Source: Opisthorchis felineus
Lineage: Eukaryota > Platyhelminthes > Trematoda > Opisthorchiida > Opisthorchiidae
DNA: 64,000 nucleotides
NCBI GenBank assembly: GCA_004794785.1
Contig: SJOL01005655.1
Location: 26,426 to 90,425 of the forward strand
Reading direction: 5' to 3'
Of this stretch, positions 1 to 13,010 are shown in pieces. How positions within the stretch are numbered: position 1 is the stretch's first letter; the number at the start of each line of letters is the position of its first letter. Both the position numbers and the translations under genes were made by a program. The notes under the pieces were generated by a model, which was not told where the DNA came from, did not search any database, and saw only the letters and a program-made list of their open reading frames with translations.

Positions 1-2950
1 CCCGCGCTGAGAACTTAAAGAGCAGTGCTACACCCTTTTTTCGCTTGTGCCTTTCAGGTGAACGACAACCGCAGAACGACAAGAACACAACCGACCCGGG
101 AAACTTGGGCAAAAGCCTCGATCCTGTTTATCAATCCGTGAATCCGTGAATTTACAAGAGATGCCAACTGTGTGCGCAAAATGTGCCCCCGTGAAAGCAA
201 AAGGTGACTTTTTAACTACCTGACGAGACTGGAACTGCGAATCACCCAAGCCGGAGCTCTCCAAACACCACGGTTAACTAGCGCCAATCACTTAGAAAAC
301 AGCTCTATTAACTAGAATTTTTTCTCTTGTGTATTAACCCTGTCAGGTCAGGTTTGGAATTACAACATGCCATTTGTGCTCCGGTAATGTTTATCACTCT
401 TACATTTTTAGAGTTAAGCGCGTGACTATCTCTAAGTACGGCTATTTCTACGTTCACAGTGCGTACTCGTATTTGCGCTTTGACGGCCCAACTGAAGGCT
501 TAGTGTTAAATTTTGTTTCTGATCACCTCCGCCTTCCCTGAAGGATGACCACTTTCGTCAACGTCCAACACCTCCATTACATGTTTGCCACCTCTTTGTG
601 ACCAGGTTGGAGCTATCCGCCTCCAAGGCAGAAAAGGAAAAACAGTAAAATTACAAATCATAATTGGGGTCGGGACATCCACAGATCTCCACAAAATGGC
701 GGGCCTTCCATTTAAGTATAGTTTAATTGGGATTGACCACTTTAATGTGGTAACTATCAAGGAGTTCTTTGTCGAAAGTAGTGAGAACATCAATCACAGC
801 ATTCCAGAATGACCAGCCGAAGAATCTCCTGGAATTTTGGGATGTATGCCGATCCTTTAACCCGTGAAACATATCCAGGTTATTTTATCAAGCTTTGCTT
901 AAAGGAGCACATCAACAACACTGACTTAATCATCAGGATTAGGCAAATACACAGAAAACTTTCCTTCATTTCACAGGTGCATCCGTACTCAGCCGGATTA
1001 CTAGCTCGAAAATAAAGCCTTTTAGCCCAAAAATCGATTACCACTTTAGAAAAACTGGTTTCAAGACCAAAGTACAACCATGCTTAAACGAAGATGGAGG
1101 AGGCTGAACACCTTAAGTGGTATATAGACTGATAGGTCCTTGGCTGGCCAAACAAGTGGGAAGTCATGCACATGCTAAAGCACAACGCAGCTGCCATGAG
1201 ACATGATTCCCCACCCCTGCTGTCCGTAAACTAACATCATGAAAATCGCAATTTCAGTCTGGAAAGCGACGAAGTCTTGGCTTACGAGGAAAGGAGACAC
1301 CGATGAGAATTTCTGGGGGCATATTAGTCCACGACAAATTTGACCAGCCGGCGGATTGAACTAGATTCACTTGACGCACCACCACGTGCAAGGGACAAAT
1401 ATCTTAACCGAAATAGCGAAAGAGACCGGACTATTGGATGTGCAAACTAAGAAACAAGAAGCTTTCGGGCGTTGGATAAACGTTATCTCAAAGTAAAACC
1501 CGGAGAATTCGGTGGACGTCACTTCATTATCAACCAGCAGACGACAGCACAGAATTCTACGCTCAAACGTCACACGGTCATCGATTAAACCGGACACAGT
1601 TTAACGTAGTAACCAGTACAGCCATCCAACCAAACAATCATGCAAGCATATTAAGACGCACGCACCGCTATTCACCCAATTACCGAGCGCTGCGTCTTCC
1701 CGATAATGCACCGATGATGTCACCCTATCTGGTGGTGAAGCGCTTGCAACCAATCTAACCAACTCAGCGTACAATCCAAACTAAGTTAACCTAAACCACC
1801 TCACTGCGGAAAATCTATTCAGTCAAATCGTAAGGCCTAGGTTGCTCATAAATAATGAGTTAAACTGTCACATATAATGCACACAAGAGCTCCCGGAATG
1901 TTCTGTGAATATCTTGAGAAAACTCAGTTGCAAGATTACGGGTAGAGTGGATTGTTGCACAAGTGGGGCAAAATCTGTCCACATCGATTAGTTACTATAT
2001 CGACTTTACAGTAGCGGATGAGGAGTGCTACGCAAAAAAAGAAAAAAAATATCTTTACAGGGAAAACAAAACACTCGGATTTGTGCGCTCGTAAACAAAC
2101 CGTTTTGTCGAATGCATTTGCGGTTATGGTCCAACAAACAATAAAAAGGGACTCGGTAACCAAAATTCTGGGAAAAATCATCGAATAATCGAGTGTTGGT
2201 TAACAGGCTAGCAGATTTCGGAAAATTATAACCTCAGAACGCTGAAAACGTTCCTTGGACCAAAGTTAGTGAATGTTGAGCAGATTATTGTCTGTCGTCA
2301 GATGGTTCCGCTGCTCTTCATTTTAACTGCACTCATCGTACAAAAATTAGTTTCTTTGAATTTATTTTGCAAACGACTACCGTGGCCTCATCATAATTCA
2401 CTGTCTTACTAAAATAGCTGTCCTGTCATGTGCAAGATTAAGGCTAGTGGAACAGTATCGCTATTGCACGTTTTGCATAAATGCAAACGGCTTTTTCAAG
2501 TTTACTTTACTGTGCTGGTGCTATTGAACAAAACTGTGGTATTGCCAACATTCTGTGCGTATCTAGTCACACTCAGCAGAGCGCCTTGGGGACGACATGA
2601 CTAAAAACAGTAAATGTAAGAAAAATTACGCTTACCTTTTGGCCACAGGAATGCCCGCAGTTAAGAAGCGCTTTTGCTTCAAGGACAGTGTTCATTTAGT
2701 ATTAGCTCATGGGACTTTAACCATGCAAAACTCATCACGGTGCTTTAGATAGCTAATGCTTACAACAACTTGACTCGTATCAGGTATAAGTCACTTTTTT
2801 ATGAAGTCGTGTGAATATTTTATCCGAAGGGTTGCAGGCACCATCAACTGAGGTAGGCGCACACCTCAGGAATATCATAAATGTCAAGCAATTTTGGCGC
2901 ACAACAACTGAGAATAATTTTAGGCATCCATGCAGGTCTTAGTTTAAGTA
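1..2950. other. Unassigned sequence
   Basis: No gene recognised on either strand; open frames are short and interrupted. The minus-strand frame at 506-793 (95 codons) faintly resembles the protease region of a Ty3/Gypsy polyprotein, with a beta-strand-like stretch followed by VDVPTPI where a retropepsin would have an acidic active-site loop. This is too degenerate to annotate. A poly-A-rich patch lies near 2034-2050. Confidence 0.3.
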
Positions 2951-2954
2951 TAAG

Positions 2955-3062
2955 AATAACGGGTCCGCTTGTGCTGGAAGCAGGGATCAAACCGTTTTCC
3001 TTGAAATGTTTGGATTATCAGTCGTTGACACCGTAACCCATATTCCTGCTTGGTTGACGGTG
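2955..3062 (-). repeat. Possible tRNA-like SINE remnant (second family)
   Basis: On the minus strand the block carries GGTTTGATCCC, which fits the Pol III B-box consensus, about 40 nt after a weak A-box-like GGTTACGGTG. No target-site duplication or second good copy was found, so this is a weak call. Confidence 0.2.
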
Positions 3063-3102
3063 CGGCCCTCATGCGCACGGAGGAGAAAATCACAGCACAT
3101 AC

Positions 3103-3594
3103 TTAAGTGGTGCTGAACAAGAATAAAATTACGCGTGTACGTACGTGTGTTGGCAAACGTTTAAGGAAGAGTTGCTTGAATATGGCGTTGTCTATTTTTC
3201 GGTCATCCAGTATGCTATAGAGACGTCGCAGCAGTTGAGATTGAGTAGAGCCATCGAGAGATTCTCCGCTAAGTAGTTGTTCCAGTCGTTTATGTTCGGA
3301 TAAACTACAGCGGTTAATGATGGCGTTACGTAATTGGGTGTACGGTTTGGTGCCGTCAGGGTCCATTAAAACGTTGCACAAATCGGCTGTGATTTCGAGA
3401 TGGAGTACTGCAAGCACATGGTAATGCATAGTATTCTCTTGCCTGATACCACGAAGAGCGAATTGTGCTTGTACATGGGTGAACCAGATGCATGGGTCGT
3501 GATGCCAAAACGGTGGGAGATGAAGAGATGCGGCATTGATGTTGGGTTGAGGCAATAGGGTGTTTGATGAATAGACCGTAGATGGGTCAGACAT
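3103..3594 (-). pseudogene. Ty3/Gypsy gag remnant
   Basis: A 164-codon minus-strand frame from the ATG at 3594-3592. After a short polar leader it shows the pattern of Gypsy Gag capsid proteins: LPPFWHHDPCIWF, then QAQFALRGI, then the helical core with LRNAIINRCSLSEHKRLEQL and LFLKRLPTHVRT. These match the order and spacing of the capsid domain in LTR retrotransposons of the Boudicca/CsRn1 type known from trematodes. The frame stops just after the capsid core and no zinc knuckle, protease or pol follows, so the element is truncated at about 3100. Family assignment is confident; the clade is inferred. Confidence 0.7.
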
Positions 3595-3784
3595 GAGTAG
3601 AAATATAGATATATGCAAGTACAAACGAAAAAATGTTATCGTTTAAGTGAGTTCAGAAACGTCGGCCTTACCTATTTTTGTTGAGGGCTACAATATAACC
3701 CAAAATATGGTTGTATGGACAGCAAACTACTAGCACCAATAAAAACTGTTTTGTTGAATGGAATTATTACAATAGGTATATATT

Positions 3785-4035
3785 GAAAGATGGACTTATC
3801 GTTTTGTAGGTACGAGTCGATAAATCCCGTTGGAGGTCCGGAAACAGGTTGCGTGTTTTCTTCGCCGTTGTAACAGCCACACGTATTTCCTGGTTATCCG
3901 CGGACGGCGCGTTGTAATTCTTGAGCGGCCAGACGCGCGTAGTGCTGTGGAGTTGAGTTGTGTGTCTCGGATGTGTTGTGTGTTTTGTTCTCATATATGT
4001 TGAGTGAAACGTAAAAAACAACAATGTGAAAACAC
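3785..4035 (-). repeat. LTR-like block upstream of the gag remnant
   Basis: Reading the minus strand, this block precedes the gag remnant and shares scattered but colinear similarity with 36163-36360. Both have GTGTTTTCACATTG at one end, a TATATA-containing stretch, a CACACGT core and AAACGATAAGT at the other end. Position before gag plus a dispersed second copy suggests a long terminal repeat. TG...CA ends and a primer-binding site were not identified. Confidence 0.35.
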
Positions 4036-4079
4036 ATTGTGCCCTTAACGAGTTCACAGAACCCGTTGTTGACCAAAGT

Positions 4080-6600
4080 TCGGATTCATGTCACAGCGTT
4101 GTTTCGTGATGTAAGTTGTGGTATGTGAAACAAAACGAAACGCGAGGGAGAGAGTGGACGCGTATGCACTAATCAGCTTGTGCGACCGCTGCACTACCCG
4201 TTGTATAAATGCGGCCTTTGACGCGGGGAATGCATCCCAATTTGTTGGATGGAGAAGAGGGTTATGTTACAGGACACATCCGTCATCCTGGCAGTTTAAT
4301 TTGCGTCAATCACGGATGTTACAGGTGTAGTCAGCGATTAATCCGTAATTATGGTCATGGAAAACTGATAAGCGATAATTTGCAAATTCACAAAGTTTCG
4401 TTCCAAACAACGATGTACTTGCTAACTCCAGTGATGACGCATGCAGAAAACACAGACACAAAGCTGTCTAAGACGCAAATGAGAGATGACCGTGTAAATA
4501 AGCTTGCCTTGTCTTATGATGAGTGTTGAGGTTCACGATATGGAACTGGGAGTCGCGCGCAGATTTGGCGATCCTAATGTCAAAAGGAAGAATTGAGTTC
4601 AAAGCTCTCGATACTATTGACACAAAGGTAAGCAAAGTTGTACAACAAACCTCAGTTGCCCACGTTAGTGGAATCAAAAAGTGCGCAGGTCTGCCACTGA
4701 CTGGCACAGTGCAGTGTCAACGTCCGCACATCAAACAACGGCGAATGGAATGTGTGCCCCTTAGTGTAAGTTGCGGTAGCCTCTTCCGAGGACATTCTCG
4801 CGATTCTGACTGGCGGCGCGATTGCACAGAACTCATGAGAGAACAAGGCAGTGCAGGCCCAGCAAACTGGGCACGAACACGCCTGGAGAAGTAGGTCAAA
4901 TGTGCATATCCACATACGCGCTATTATACCAGTGTCGGACGGGACGATCTATGCGGCAGGGTGAATGGTGGGTGCGGAGGAGCAAATTAATTGGAGATCA
5001 AAATACATAGGCGGAGTAAGCAAACGAATGGAAAAAGTATCATGAGTCGAGTTAGATTTGATGACGATTTCAGTTCCCAGTTTGTAGGGCTTGGGCGCCT
5101 GATATATTGGACACAACATAAATGTCTTATCTGACAGTTGGGGGGGTGCTATGTGTCCATTCGTTTTGCGTGGTTAACAAGTTTTGTTCCGCGGATTACT
5201 TGAGCGGTTAAACAGCGTAACTTACCAGTTTATTTGTCACACACCAAAGATAACTTCCAGGCAAGAGTATGCCGCTGGACAGAATGGCACTGTAAATGGA
5301 AAAACCCCATCAACTAAACGCCTTGACTCTTTTCGTGAACAACTCGACCAACTTTCTGCAAAAGGAAGCCACTGCAGGGACCAGAAACGGTAGGAGTCTT
5401 AAATCAGCGATTGATTTGTCGACAATTTCACTTTGCCTGGGAATTTTGTTGATCTCTAAGAGACAAGTGACATATCAGAAGACAGGCCACCGCGATCACG
5501 CTCGCGTCAACTTTTTAGCGCGGACGAAGATACCCTGCTGACAAGCCTATGGTTTTCTGTAAATTTCCTCTACATGTATGACAGCTTTCAGCATAGTTCG
5601 TTGCGCACAAAATTGACGTATCATCGATACTGGTATTCAGCTGCAAATTCGCCGAGGTTCGCAAAAAGTCTGCGTTGAAGCCGGTAATTTTCTGTTCCTT
5701 GCTCTCATTACGTCCATCAATTGTTACAATGGCGTATAATGAGGAAGAGTAAATACCTTGCTCCGAAACAAGAGGTTGGATCGGTTGCCTGCAGCACATT
5801 TTTGGTCAGTTCAGGAAGATAAGATTGTCAATCGACCCAGAGATTATGGTCGATGGACAGCTTTATTATATCAACCCATAATGGTTACCGGTATTCTTAA
5901 TAATTGCATAATAAGCCCAGGCTTAGTCCCCGTTGAGTGACCTTACTCCAAACTGGCTCTGAACCTTATCCCAGTACGGTACTCCATCCCTGTCACATAT
6001 CATAGGAAGTTGAGCTTGCGGGTCTGTTTGTGCACGTGGGAGCTGTTTAGTCTTTGGATAACGGGCAATTTCTGTTAGCATAAAAATCACCGTACGTGGT
6101 AAGCAATAGTTATTCTATCAACATCTGTACAGTTAATATAATCTGCTCGAGAATTGGGGTTCATTTTGAGGAAATGATAAGATTCCTTTAATTACTGCGC
6201 AGTTTAAGGATGGTGGTGGCAGCGTGGTTGTACCACATTTCACCTGCGTGAAATTTCTGCGTGCTCGATCGGTTTTGTCATCAGAAGGGGCTTGTGGTGA
6301 ACGACATCAAGTAACGTTGCCAGCCTATAAAAGTGTCGGCGAAATCTTCGCAGTTATGTGTGTTGCACCGGCCAATATTTATGGCTTCAGCTTTATTGGT
6401 GAAAGCAATCGACCTCTAGCTACTCCAATATCACCTCCGGTTAGCCGACAATGCGGACCAAATGACCAGCCACATTAATGTATCAAGTGAACCGCAGTTG
6501 CCGGCGGCGTAACCAAACGATGTCCATGATTCCAAAGCTCTCGTTACGCCACACTGTGCTTGGCTCTAGACTTACTTCGAGCGTTTAGCACACTCCGAGT
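4080..6600. other. Unassigned sequence
   Basis: Several overlapping open frames of 60-123 codons occur on both strands (for example plus 4523-4894), but none shows a recognisable domain, splice-linked neighbour or conserved motif. No repeat copy elsewhere in the window was noticed. Confidence 0.3.
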
Positions 6601-7071
6601 GGCTTCGATGGTTGTTCTGCGGAAAGCAACATTTCTGCAACCTTAGGCCAAGAACTGGGCCGAGTGACAGCTGCTATTTTAAATGACAAACGGGAATCCA
6701 CGAGGCCCATCGAGTTTCATCAGCTTCAAAAATTATCGCAACGGCGGAGAAAGACCGAGAGTCCAGACACCGGCAACCAACACAAGTGAGCATTCTCTTT
6801 CCTCTGCCATTGCAGGCACAAAATCAAATGTGACCGTCTTTCTGGCCACCGGTTTTACTCGTGGTTTAGGCGGTAAGAAGCCACATTCAAAACTGCCCTT
6901 TTGCCTGGTTGTGGTGAACAATTCAGATTATTTCTGCAAAAACTCGGCATTCCAGAGCGCGAAGTGTACAACTTCATTCCAATCAAGCCATTCTGTGACC
7001 CTAGACACGATGAAACGTTCAATACCCTGTCGCAGTTATTTGGTGATAAAACGGTCGCTTTTCAGCATTCG

Positions 7072-7509
7072 TTACAAATGTCTCAAGCTGATCGAATGTT
7101 TTGCTAATAACCCGGTCCCCAGTTGTTCCAAAATACAGACATCAGAACCCGACTGTCTAACGGGACCAAACGGGATTTTTAGATAAAGTTGCAGAGGCTC
7201 ATCACCTACTGTGAATGCTTCACCAAATCGAAACACGGCACGGATACGGTCGTGTTGGTTAAATGCAATCAATTCGTTTACCAAGCCCCAAGAAAGTTCG
7301 AGAATAAGCCCGTCCGAAGGTAGAGCAAGCCTCCCACATGTTATTGGCATTGAACCGGAAGGCATTTCGCTCGATACTGTTGGCGAATATGTCGTAATTA
7401 CACCAGGTGCAACAGCCGAGTTTACAAAATGTTTTTTCTCAAAAGCCGCAACCGTCATCATATCACCGTTCGGCTCATAAATTGTGGTCCAACTCTGCGG
7501 CGGCAACAT
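7072..7509 (-). other. Unrecognised 145-codon open frame
   Basis: A clean 145-codon minus-strand frame inside the Gypsy-like region, in the wrong orientation for that element. Its composition looks protein-like (few low-complexity runs, mixed hydrophobic pattern, IYEPNGDMM near the start), but no family was recognised. The opposite strand is also open for 89 codons in the same place, so a chance open frame is quite possible. Confidence 0.2.
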
Positions 7510-8159
7510 TTAGGTTTGACGTTGATGGCGCGTATCAACAACGCTCAATTTCGTTTGCGGCTCGATTAGGGTTTTGACATCACGCTGCTCAGTAAAGAAA
7601 CGCAAAAAAGGCATAGCTGACTAAAAATTGGACACGGTGCGCCCTCAAGTAAGCCAAAATTAATGGGCGAGGCCAATTGTGACGTAAGATTTAGGGCAAA
7701 AACGCAAATTACTGTGTTGTTACTTCGTGAATGCCGATAAAGCAGGATACAAGCAGCACGCGGTAATAACTTTGTAAACAATTCCCTCGGTTTGTGGTTG
7801 CACAAGTTCCAGACATTTCTGATATCAGAGACATGGTAGCTGAACCTCCTGCCGAGCATGCCCTGTTGAAAAGCAGGTGATTCACACTAATTTTAGCGCC
7901 AATAGCAGTCTCTTCCCCGAAGCCAGTTTTTTAAATCCAAGTTTGGTTTATTTCAAGCTTTCTATCCAACTGTGGTACATATTGGCACAGGTAGCTTGGT
8001 GGCAATAGCGATCCGTTTCGTTTGTCTGGTGGCATTATTCGGTCTAGTGCCTTGAAACCGAAGTAGCCATACCTAGTTGCTACTTCTAAGGGCGAATCGA
8101 AAAGCCGGAACGCATGATTAACATTACAGTAATTTCCATGCCGAATCTCCAACATCTTG

Positions 8160-8830
8160 TACAATCGCCATTCTTGCCTGCGAACCGGACCGTCTACAAT
8201 TGATTAGTCTTCTCTAAGTAACTAGCTACTCAGCGTGAACCTCAAGCCCCGCATTATTCAGAAATTTTAGTAAAACCATCCGAGTTTTGCCATGTTTTCT
8301 ACCGGTCTCAACGCCACAGGTGCTACATACCAGTACACCTGGTCTCCGGCAGACGACGTAATCGTGATGCCGATTGCAAGCAAATGCATTAAGGAGATTT
8401 ATTTGGATAAGGTGTACCGAAAGTTTGGAGGTGCGACAGAATCCAGAGGGGTTTTGGCCTTCAACACGCATCGCGGTCTATTCCGTTATAATTGATTACC
8501 TCTTGGTTTCAAGACACTAGCAGCAATATTTAAAAAATGCGATGCCGTTTTGCAACTTCGACCCAGTGTGACAGTTTTTATTACGCACTGGTCCGTATTT
8601 AAGACTGCGTCCGGAAGAATCTACCTCCGTGCGGTTGACAGAGCACATTGGCCATATAACTGCCAAACGTGGTCGTCGGCCAGACCCATAGAACTTTTAT
8701 GCTACCAGCACTTACAAGCGTGTCATGTTTAAAATTGCTCGCAGTCTCATTGGCCACAATGACTGGGTCATCCCAGCCACTAATCGTCTATGAGGCCCAC
8801 TGAAACAGCTGCTCTCTGACTAGCTTGCTC
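8160..8830 (+). pseudogene. Ty3/Gypsy reverse transcriptase remnant
   Basis: The segment at 8292-8495 carries FSTGLNAT and then FNTHRGLFRYN, which match the reverse transcriptase stretch of Gypsy polyproteins just before the catalytic YxDD loop. After one stop the frame continues with LPLGF. Near 8640-8680 a frame-shifted GRRPDP marks the thumb region found downstream of the active site. The catalytic YxDD itself is not legible. Multiple stops and frameshifts show that the copy is dead. Confidence 0.7.
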
Positions 8831-8849
8831 CGATTTGTTTCGCACTCAC

Positions 8850-9250
8850 TACGATCCGTCACTGGAATTCATTTTTCGTTGGTGATTTCGAACCGTGGCA
8901 TTGACTCTGTGATCGCTTACTCATTTCATGAAAGAAGCCAGAGAGCTGTTGCTCATCTAGCCATGCCTTTGACAAAACCCGCGCACAACCACAATCAGAT
9001 TGAAATGATTGAGCATACTTTTGTCGAGATGCGCCATATGACAAACCTTGGCGTTAAGTTCTCGTTTTGGCGGAGCACAAACCGCTGTTTGCTGTTTTGC
9101 GCGACGCAAGAGTTTCCGTTTTATACCACAGTACATCTTCTGCGAAGGCCATTTTGTTTCTGGAGCAAGAATTTAATACAAACCTTCGACTCAGCACCAG
9201 TCTGTGGAATGCCGGCACACCCGCTTTGTAATTTTTCAAGCAAGCCAGAC
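8850..9250 (+). pseudogene. Ty3/Gypsy RNase H remnant
   Basis: Within the plus-strand open frame 8825-9283, the pattern VISNRGIDSVIAYSF, then AVAHLAMPLTK, then HNQIEMIEHTF corresponds to the Gypsy RNase H strand with its variable-site aspartate replaced, the serine/leucine turn and the QIEKEAL helix. The downstream part drifts out of frame. It follows the reverse transcriptase remnant in the expected order and ends close to where the RPC2 retrocopy begins. Confidence 0.65.
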
Positions 9251-9389
9251 ACAGGGTATACTGTATCCACAAACATTTTTTGAAGCAGGCATTGATTCTC
9301 ATGGTGTCAGATATTTTTACCAAGCGTGGTGGCAAATACCCGTATCGCAGCGGTTCGTCAATTAACACTCCAGCCTGCAGCCACATGTT

Positions 9390-11870
9390 TGCCCATAATG
9401 TTAAATAGGACTAGACTCCAACCGTCGCGATGCTTTTTCTCTTGTGTCACCCACGTGACGGGAACGCATTGGTTGCCTTTTTCGTAACACGCTGCCATTC
9501 TTAATGGACTTTAGTCAAACTTACTGAAGCAGTTGCACCCAGAAACAATCAGAATGGGCGTCCTTGCACGGAGTTACGTCCATTAGCCCTTGATATACTT
9601 ACAGACTCTGCAGGTTGTCCAGTTTTTCTTGCGGTGCAGCTTTCAATTCTTTTCTCCTATTCTTATTGTGTAGAGTAGTACGTAGTAGTAAACGTACTCT
9701 TGTGGGCTCCGTTAACTTGTCCTCGGCTCAAACCAAATCAGAAACGAATATCATTACGAAATACGACAAAACACTTTTGGCACATAATTTGCTTATGTTT
9801 GATGTTCCTGTTGCTATATTTTTCGGAGTAATAAGGTGCACGTCCGATCAGGAAATTCCGCATTATATTGACACAGAAGAGCCCATATGGGCCAGTTTCT
9901 TACCCAGTCTAAAACAGTGTCTAGCGATCAGTGTGCACACTAGACTGGATGCTAGTCGATGGTTGCAATCTCGTTAGCAGCAATGACGTTTTCGTTCAGG
10001 GCTGACCTTGGGAAAACCCACCAGACCGGATTGTCCGGTATCCGAAGTAGATGTGGTACTTAAAATGCAACGCTTCCTTCGTGACATATTCATCACGTAT
10101 GTGGAAATAGAGAAGTACAACTCCACAACTATGGCGCTATTTCTTGGGCCGATGGTTTGGTATTTGATTTGGCCAACAAACATCAAATACCTTTAGATGA
10201 CTGGGATTTTTATGGCAATAAACGCATCGAGTTGGCTGGTAGCCTACTCACAATCCTATTTGAAGATGTATCCAAGACTTCCAACGGGGTAGTGTGGTTC
10301 ATAGCTTCAAAGATTGACACGCAACTTCGCTGCACACCACCTGATGTCTCCTGATCACAGAACAGCTCAATCGCGCAATGTCCTCCGGCAGCTTGATCAT
10401 CAAACAGCACGATGTTACTCAAATAGTCAGTCGCTTGTCTAACGTGGCTGCTTTGGGGTACATGACGCGAATGACCAGTGCATTCGAAAACATGCCTAAA
10501 GTTCCCGGCCCCTGTTTAATTCATGCGAGTCAGTAGGGATGTGTCCGTCGGATACTCCTGAATGTGGAGCATGCGGTCTGGTAAAAAATATCTCTCTGTG
10601 TCATGTCACCGTGGAGGTGGACGACACTGAACTTATTCATTTGCTCAGCCGCTATTGCGCGATGCCCCTTCACCGGTTTTCCTATGGGAAGAAAGAATTT
10701 ATTATAAATATGAATGGAAAGCCTATAGGATTTACGGAATAACCTTGCAAGCTGGCGGCTTCCATACGAGGTTTGCATCATCTCGGACGCACAGACTGCT
10801 TTGTGTTATTTCACACCAAACAGAGGTCATTGATGGAGGTCGTCTATGCAGACCTTATATCATCGTGGCTAACAATAGTCCACTTGTTACGCAGGCCATC
10901 TTAGAATCTCCACGACATGCCTATCAATGTGCTATGGGTAAACAAGTCAGCAGGACGGTAGAGTTGGACTGACAAATTCGCATCGACACAGTTCAGTATC
11001 AGATGGTTTATCCACAAAAGCCGCTAGTACATTCGAAGACAATTCAAATGATGCACTTTGATGAGCTGCCAGCCGGACAGGATGCAACTGAGTTCTAAGT
11101 TCTATTTAGGATATGGTAGCGAAAATTCACCCATCGCTAAACGGACCTCCGGGGACCTTGGATATCCTTGTGTTTGTTTCAACGAAGGTACTAGGGTACA
11201 CTTGAAGATACCCAGCGTTGACAGAGAAATGGGTCTGTCCCGACGGGGCGATGACTTTCTACAAGCAAACGGCACAGCTTTTATTGGAGCACGTGCATCC
11301 GACCTTCAGATTTTGTTGAATAAGAAAATGCCTGCTGTCAAAGTGAACGCTGCATAGGACAACACTGTTCAGCTTTGTCTGCACGGTAGGACTCGGGAAT
11401 CAATGACGGAATTTTGCCGCTTTTCAGCTGAATACAGAGGAATCAAACCGTCCTTTGTCGATAAGGTTATGTTTTGGACGTCCAAAGGAAACAAGGCAGG
11501 ATACCTACTCCGGCAGACACGTCGTCCAGAAGTTAGCGATAAGTATTCCCGTTGCCACGGACAAGGGGGCGTTGTAAGTCTGATTGTCTGGCAGAAGAAT
11601 ATGCCCTTCTCATTGCATGGTATTGCTTCCGATGTGATAATGAAACCTCATGGATTTCCAATTCGCATGACGGAATGCAAAACCGTCGATATTTTCGAGT
11701 TAGACAGTTTTGATTATTCACTGGGGAAAATCCAGGTCGCATACACCAGTAGGAAGGCAACATAGCGTAGGCCAAGACCGAAAGTGATGGACATATTCGG
11801 GAAGTGCTAGTAAAGACTGCCTCGGGTATTAAAGCCGGCATCGTCCCACGATTTGAGGTTTGCACAGTTT
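9390..11870 (+). pseudogene. POLR3B: Processed pseudogene of RNA polymerase III second-largest subunit (RPC2)
   Basis: RPC2 forms part of the Pol III catalytic cleft. Colinear similarity is spread over all three plus frames with many stops and frameshifts and no intron-like gaps. In order: SDQEIPHYIDTEEPI (about 9850), DFYGNKRIELAG (10210), VTQIVSRLSNVAALGYMTRM (10410), MCPSDTPECGACGLVKNISL (10539), DGGRLCRPYIIV (10835), YQCAMGKQ (10923), YPQKPLV (11008), LPAGQ (11068), LLRQTRRPEVSDKYS (11500) and KPHGFPIRMT (11643). The CPSDTPE and LLRQTRRPE motifs are the Pol III forms rather than the Pol I or Pol II forms (RPB2 has CPAETPEG). The first roughly 190 residues and the C-terminal third are missing or unreadable. 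Absence of introns over some 500 codons points to a retrocopy; it sits inside a Gypsy pol region. No poly-A tail or flanking duplication was identified, and the ends are approximate. Confidence 0.85.
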
Positions 11871-11939
11871 TATTATTTTATTTATAGTATCGCATTTATT
11901 GATAAACCTCCATTTGAACGATTTGGCTGTTGGGGTTTA

Positions 11940-13010
11940 GCGCGTGGCTCAACAGATTGCTGGAAAAAAGTCTATAGACGTATCTAATTGAAAGCAAATC
12001 TACAGTCGTGGCCGCATCCAAGCAAACCCGATTTCGCCTTCACATCAACTGTGAGGTTTCATTTATTGATCAGCCCGTGGTCGATGCTCGTGGCAGTGAC
12101 TTGAGGTCTTTCCACTGACCGGTACGTCACCACAACCTCAAACCGCAGACGATTATTCAGCCGATTGGGAACTTTGGAGACTATTGTATTTGGTAACGGC
12201 ACCCTGTTTACCCCGTCGGTATATGCGAAATTTTATCGGGAGTGTGGTATGACGCATGTCCACTCGCTCCGTTTCATCTGCAGTCGGATGGACAGGCGGC
12301 GGGATTCGCTGATATACCGAAGCGTGCGCTTTAGAAGTTTAGACGTAGGAACTGATTCTCGCTGATGTATCAAGTAAAGCCAAACCGAATTTAGCCTGGT
12401 GGGTGTCGGAAACAGAGACACTGCTCCCTCGAAAGGCTTTAACAAGGCATTGAAACGTTAGGCAAAGAAAAACCAACTCTACCAGCTCAACACACGAATT
12501 TGAGAACAATCCAACAATCACAATCGCTGAGCGAACGCGCGCGCCTCCAGCAAAGGCCAGAGAGTGCCGGTTCACGATCGCACCGGCAAACACTAAGTGG
12601 AACAAACTCTCCCCTAGTGTGCAAGGTGCCACACGGGATTCAGATGCGCGAATTAACCTTCCTCCAGGTGTTATTGACAGTCATCCAGCTGAGACGCAGT
12701 TAAAGTCAATTTTAGTTGCTTTTCGTATGTTTTTGAGCTGGTAAGCTTAGTATCTAACTATGCGAACTAAAACAGTGGTGCTGACCTTTTTTGGTTATGC
12801 CTTCCAAGTAAACCAAGTCCAATGAATGATAGAAACAGCCCCAACCCGATACGTTCAGAAGAACTTCCAGATCCTGCGTGCAACTGCGGCGGTCCGTGGC
12901 TGTTTCCCATCCACAGAAGTTGTCGCGAAATCTGCCCCGGGCGAATCACTGCCCTCTGGTGCTCCATAGCGCTCATATCGCACATCTGGCGAGAATTGGG
13001 CAGGGTCCTA
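11940..13010 (+). pseudogene. Ty3/Gypsy integrase remnant
   Basis: Frame-shifted but colinear integrase similarity: an LQSWPHPSKP linker (about 11995), SMLVAV and LGTLETIVFGNGTLFTPS (core strand and second catalytic region, about 12165-12220), then FHLQSDGQAAGF and PKRALKKF (the HPQSNGQAERFVDTFKRAL region, about 12270-12340). A C-terminal stretch with ARASSKGQRVPV follows near 12535. This lies downstream of the RPC2 retrocopy and continues the Gypsy pol order begun at 8160. Confidence 0.7.
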
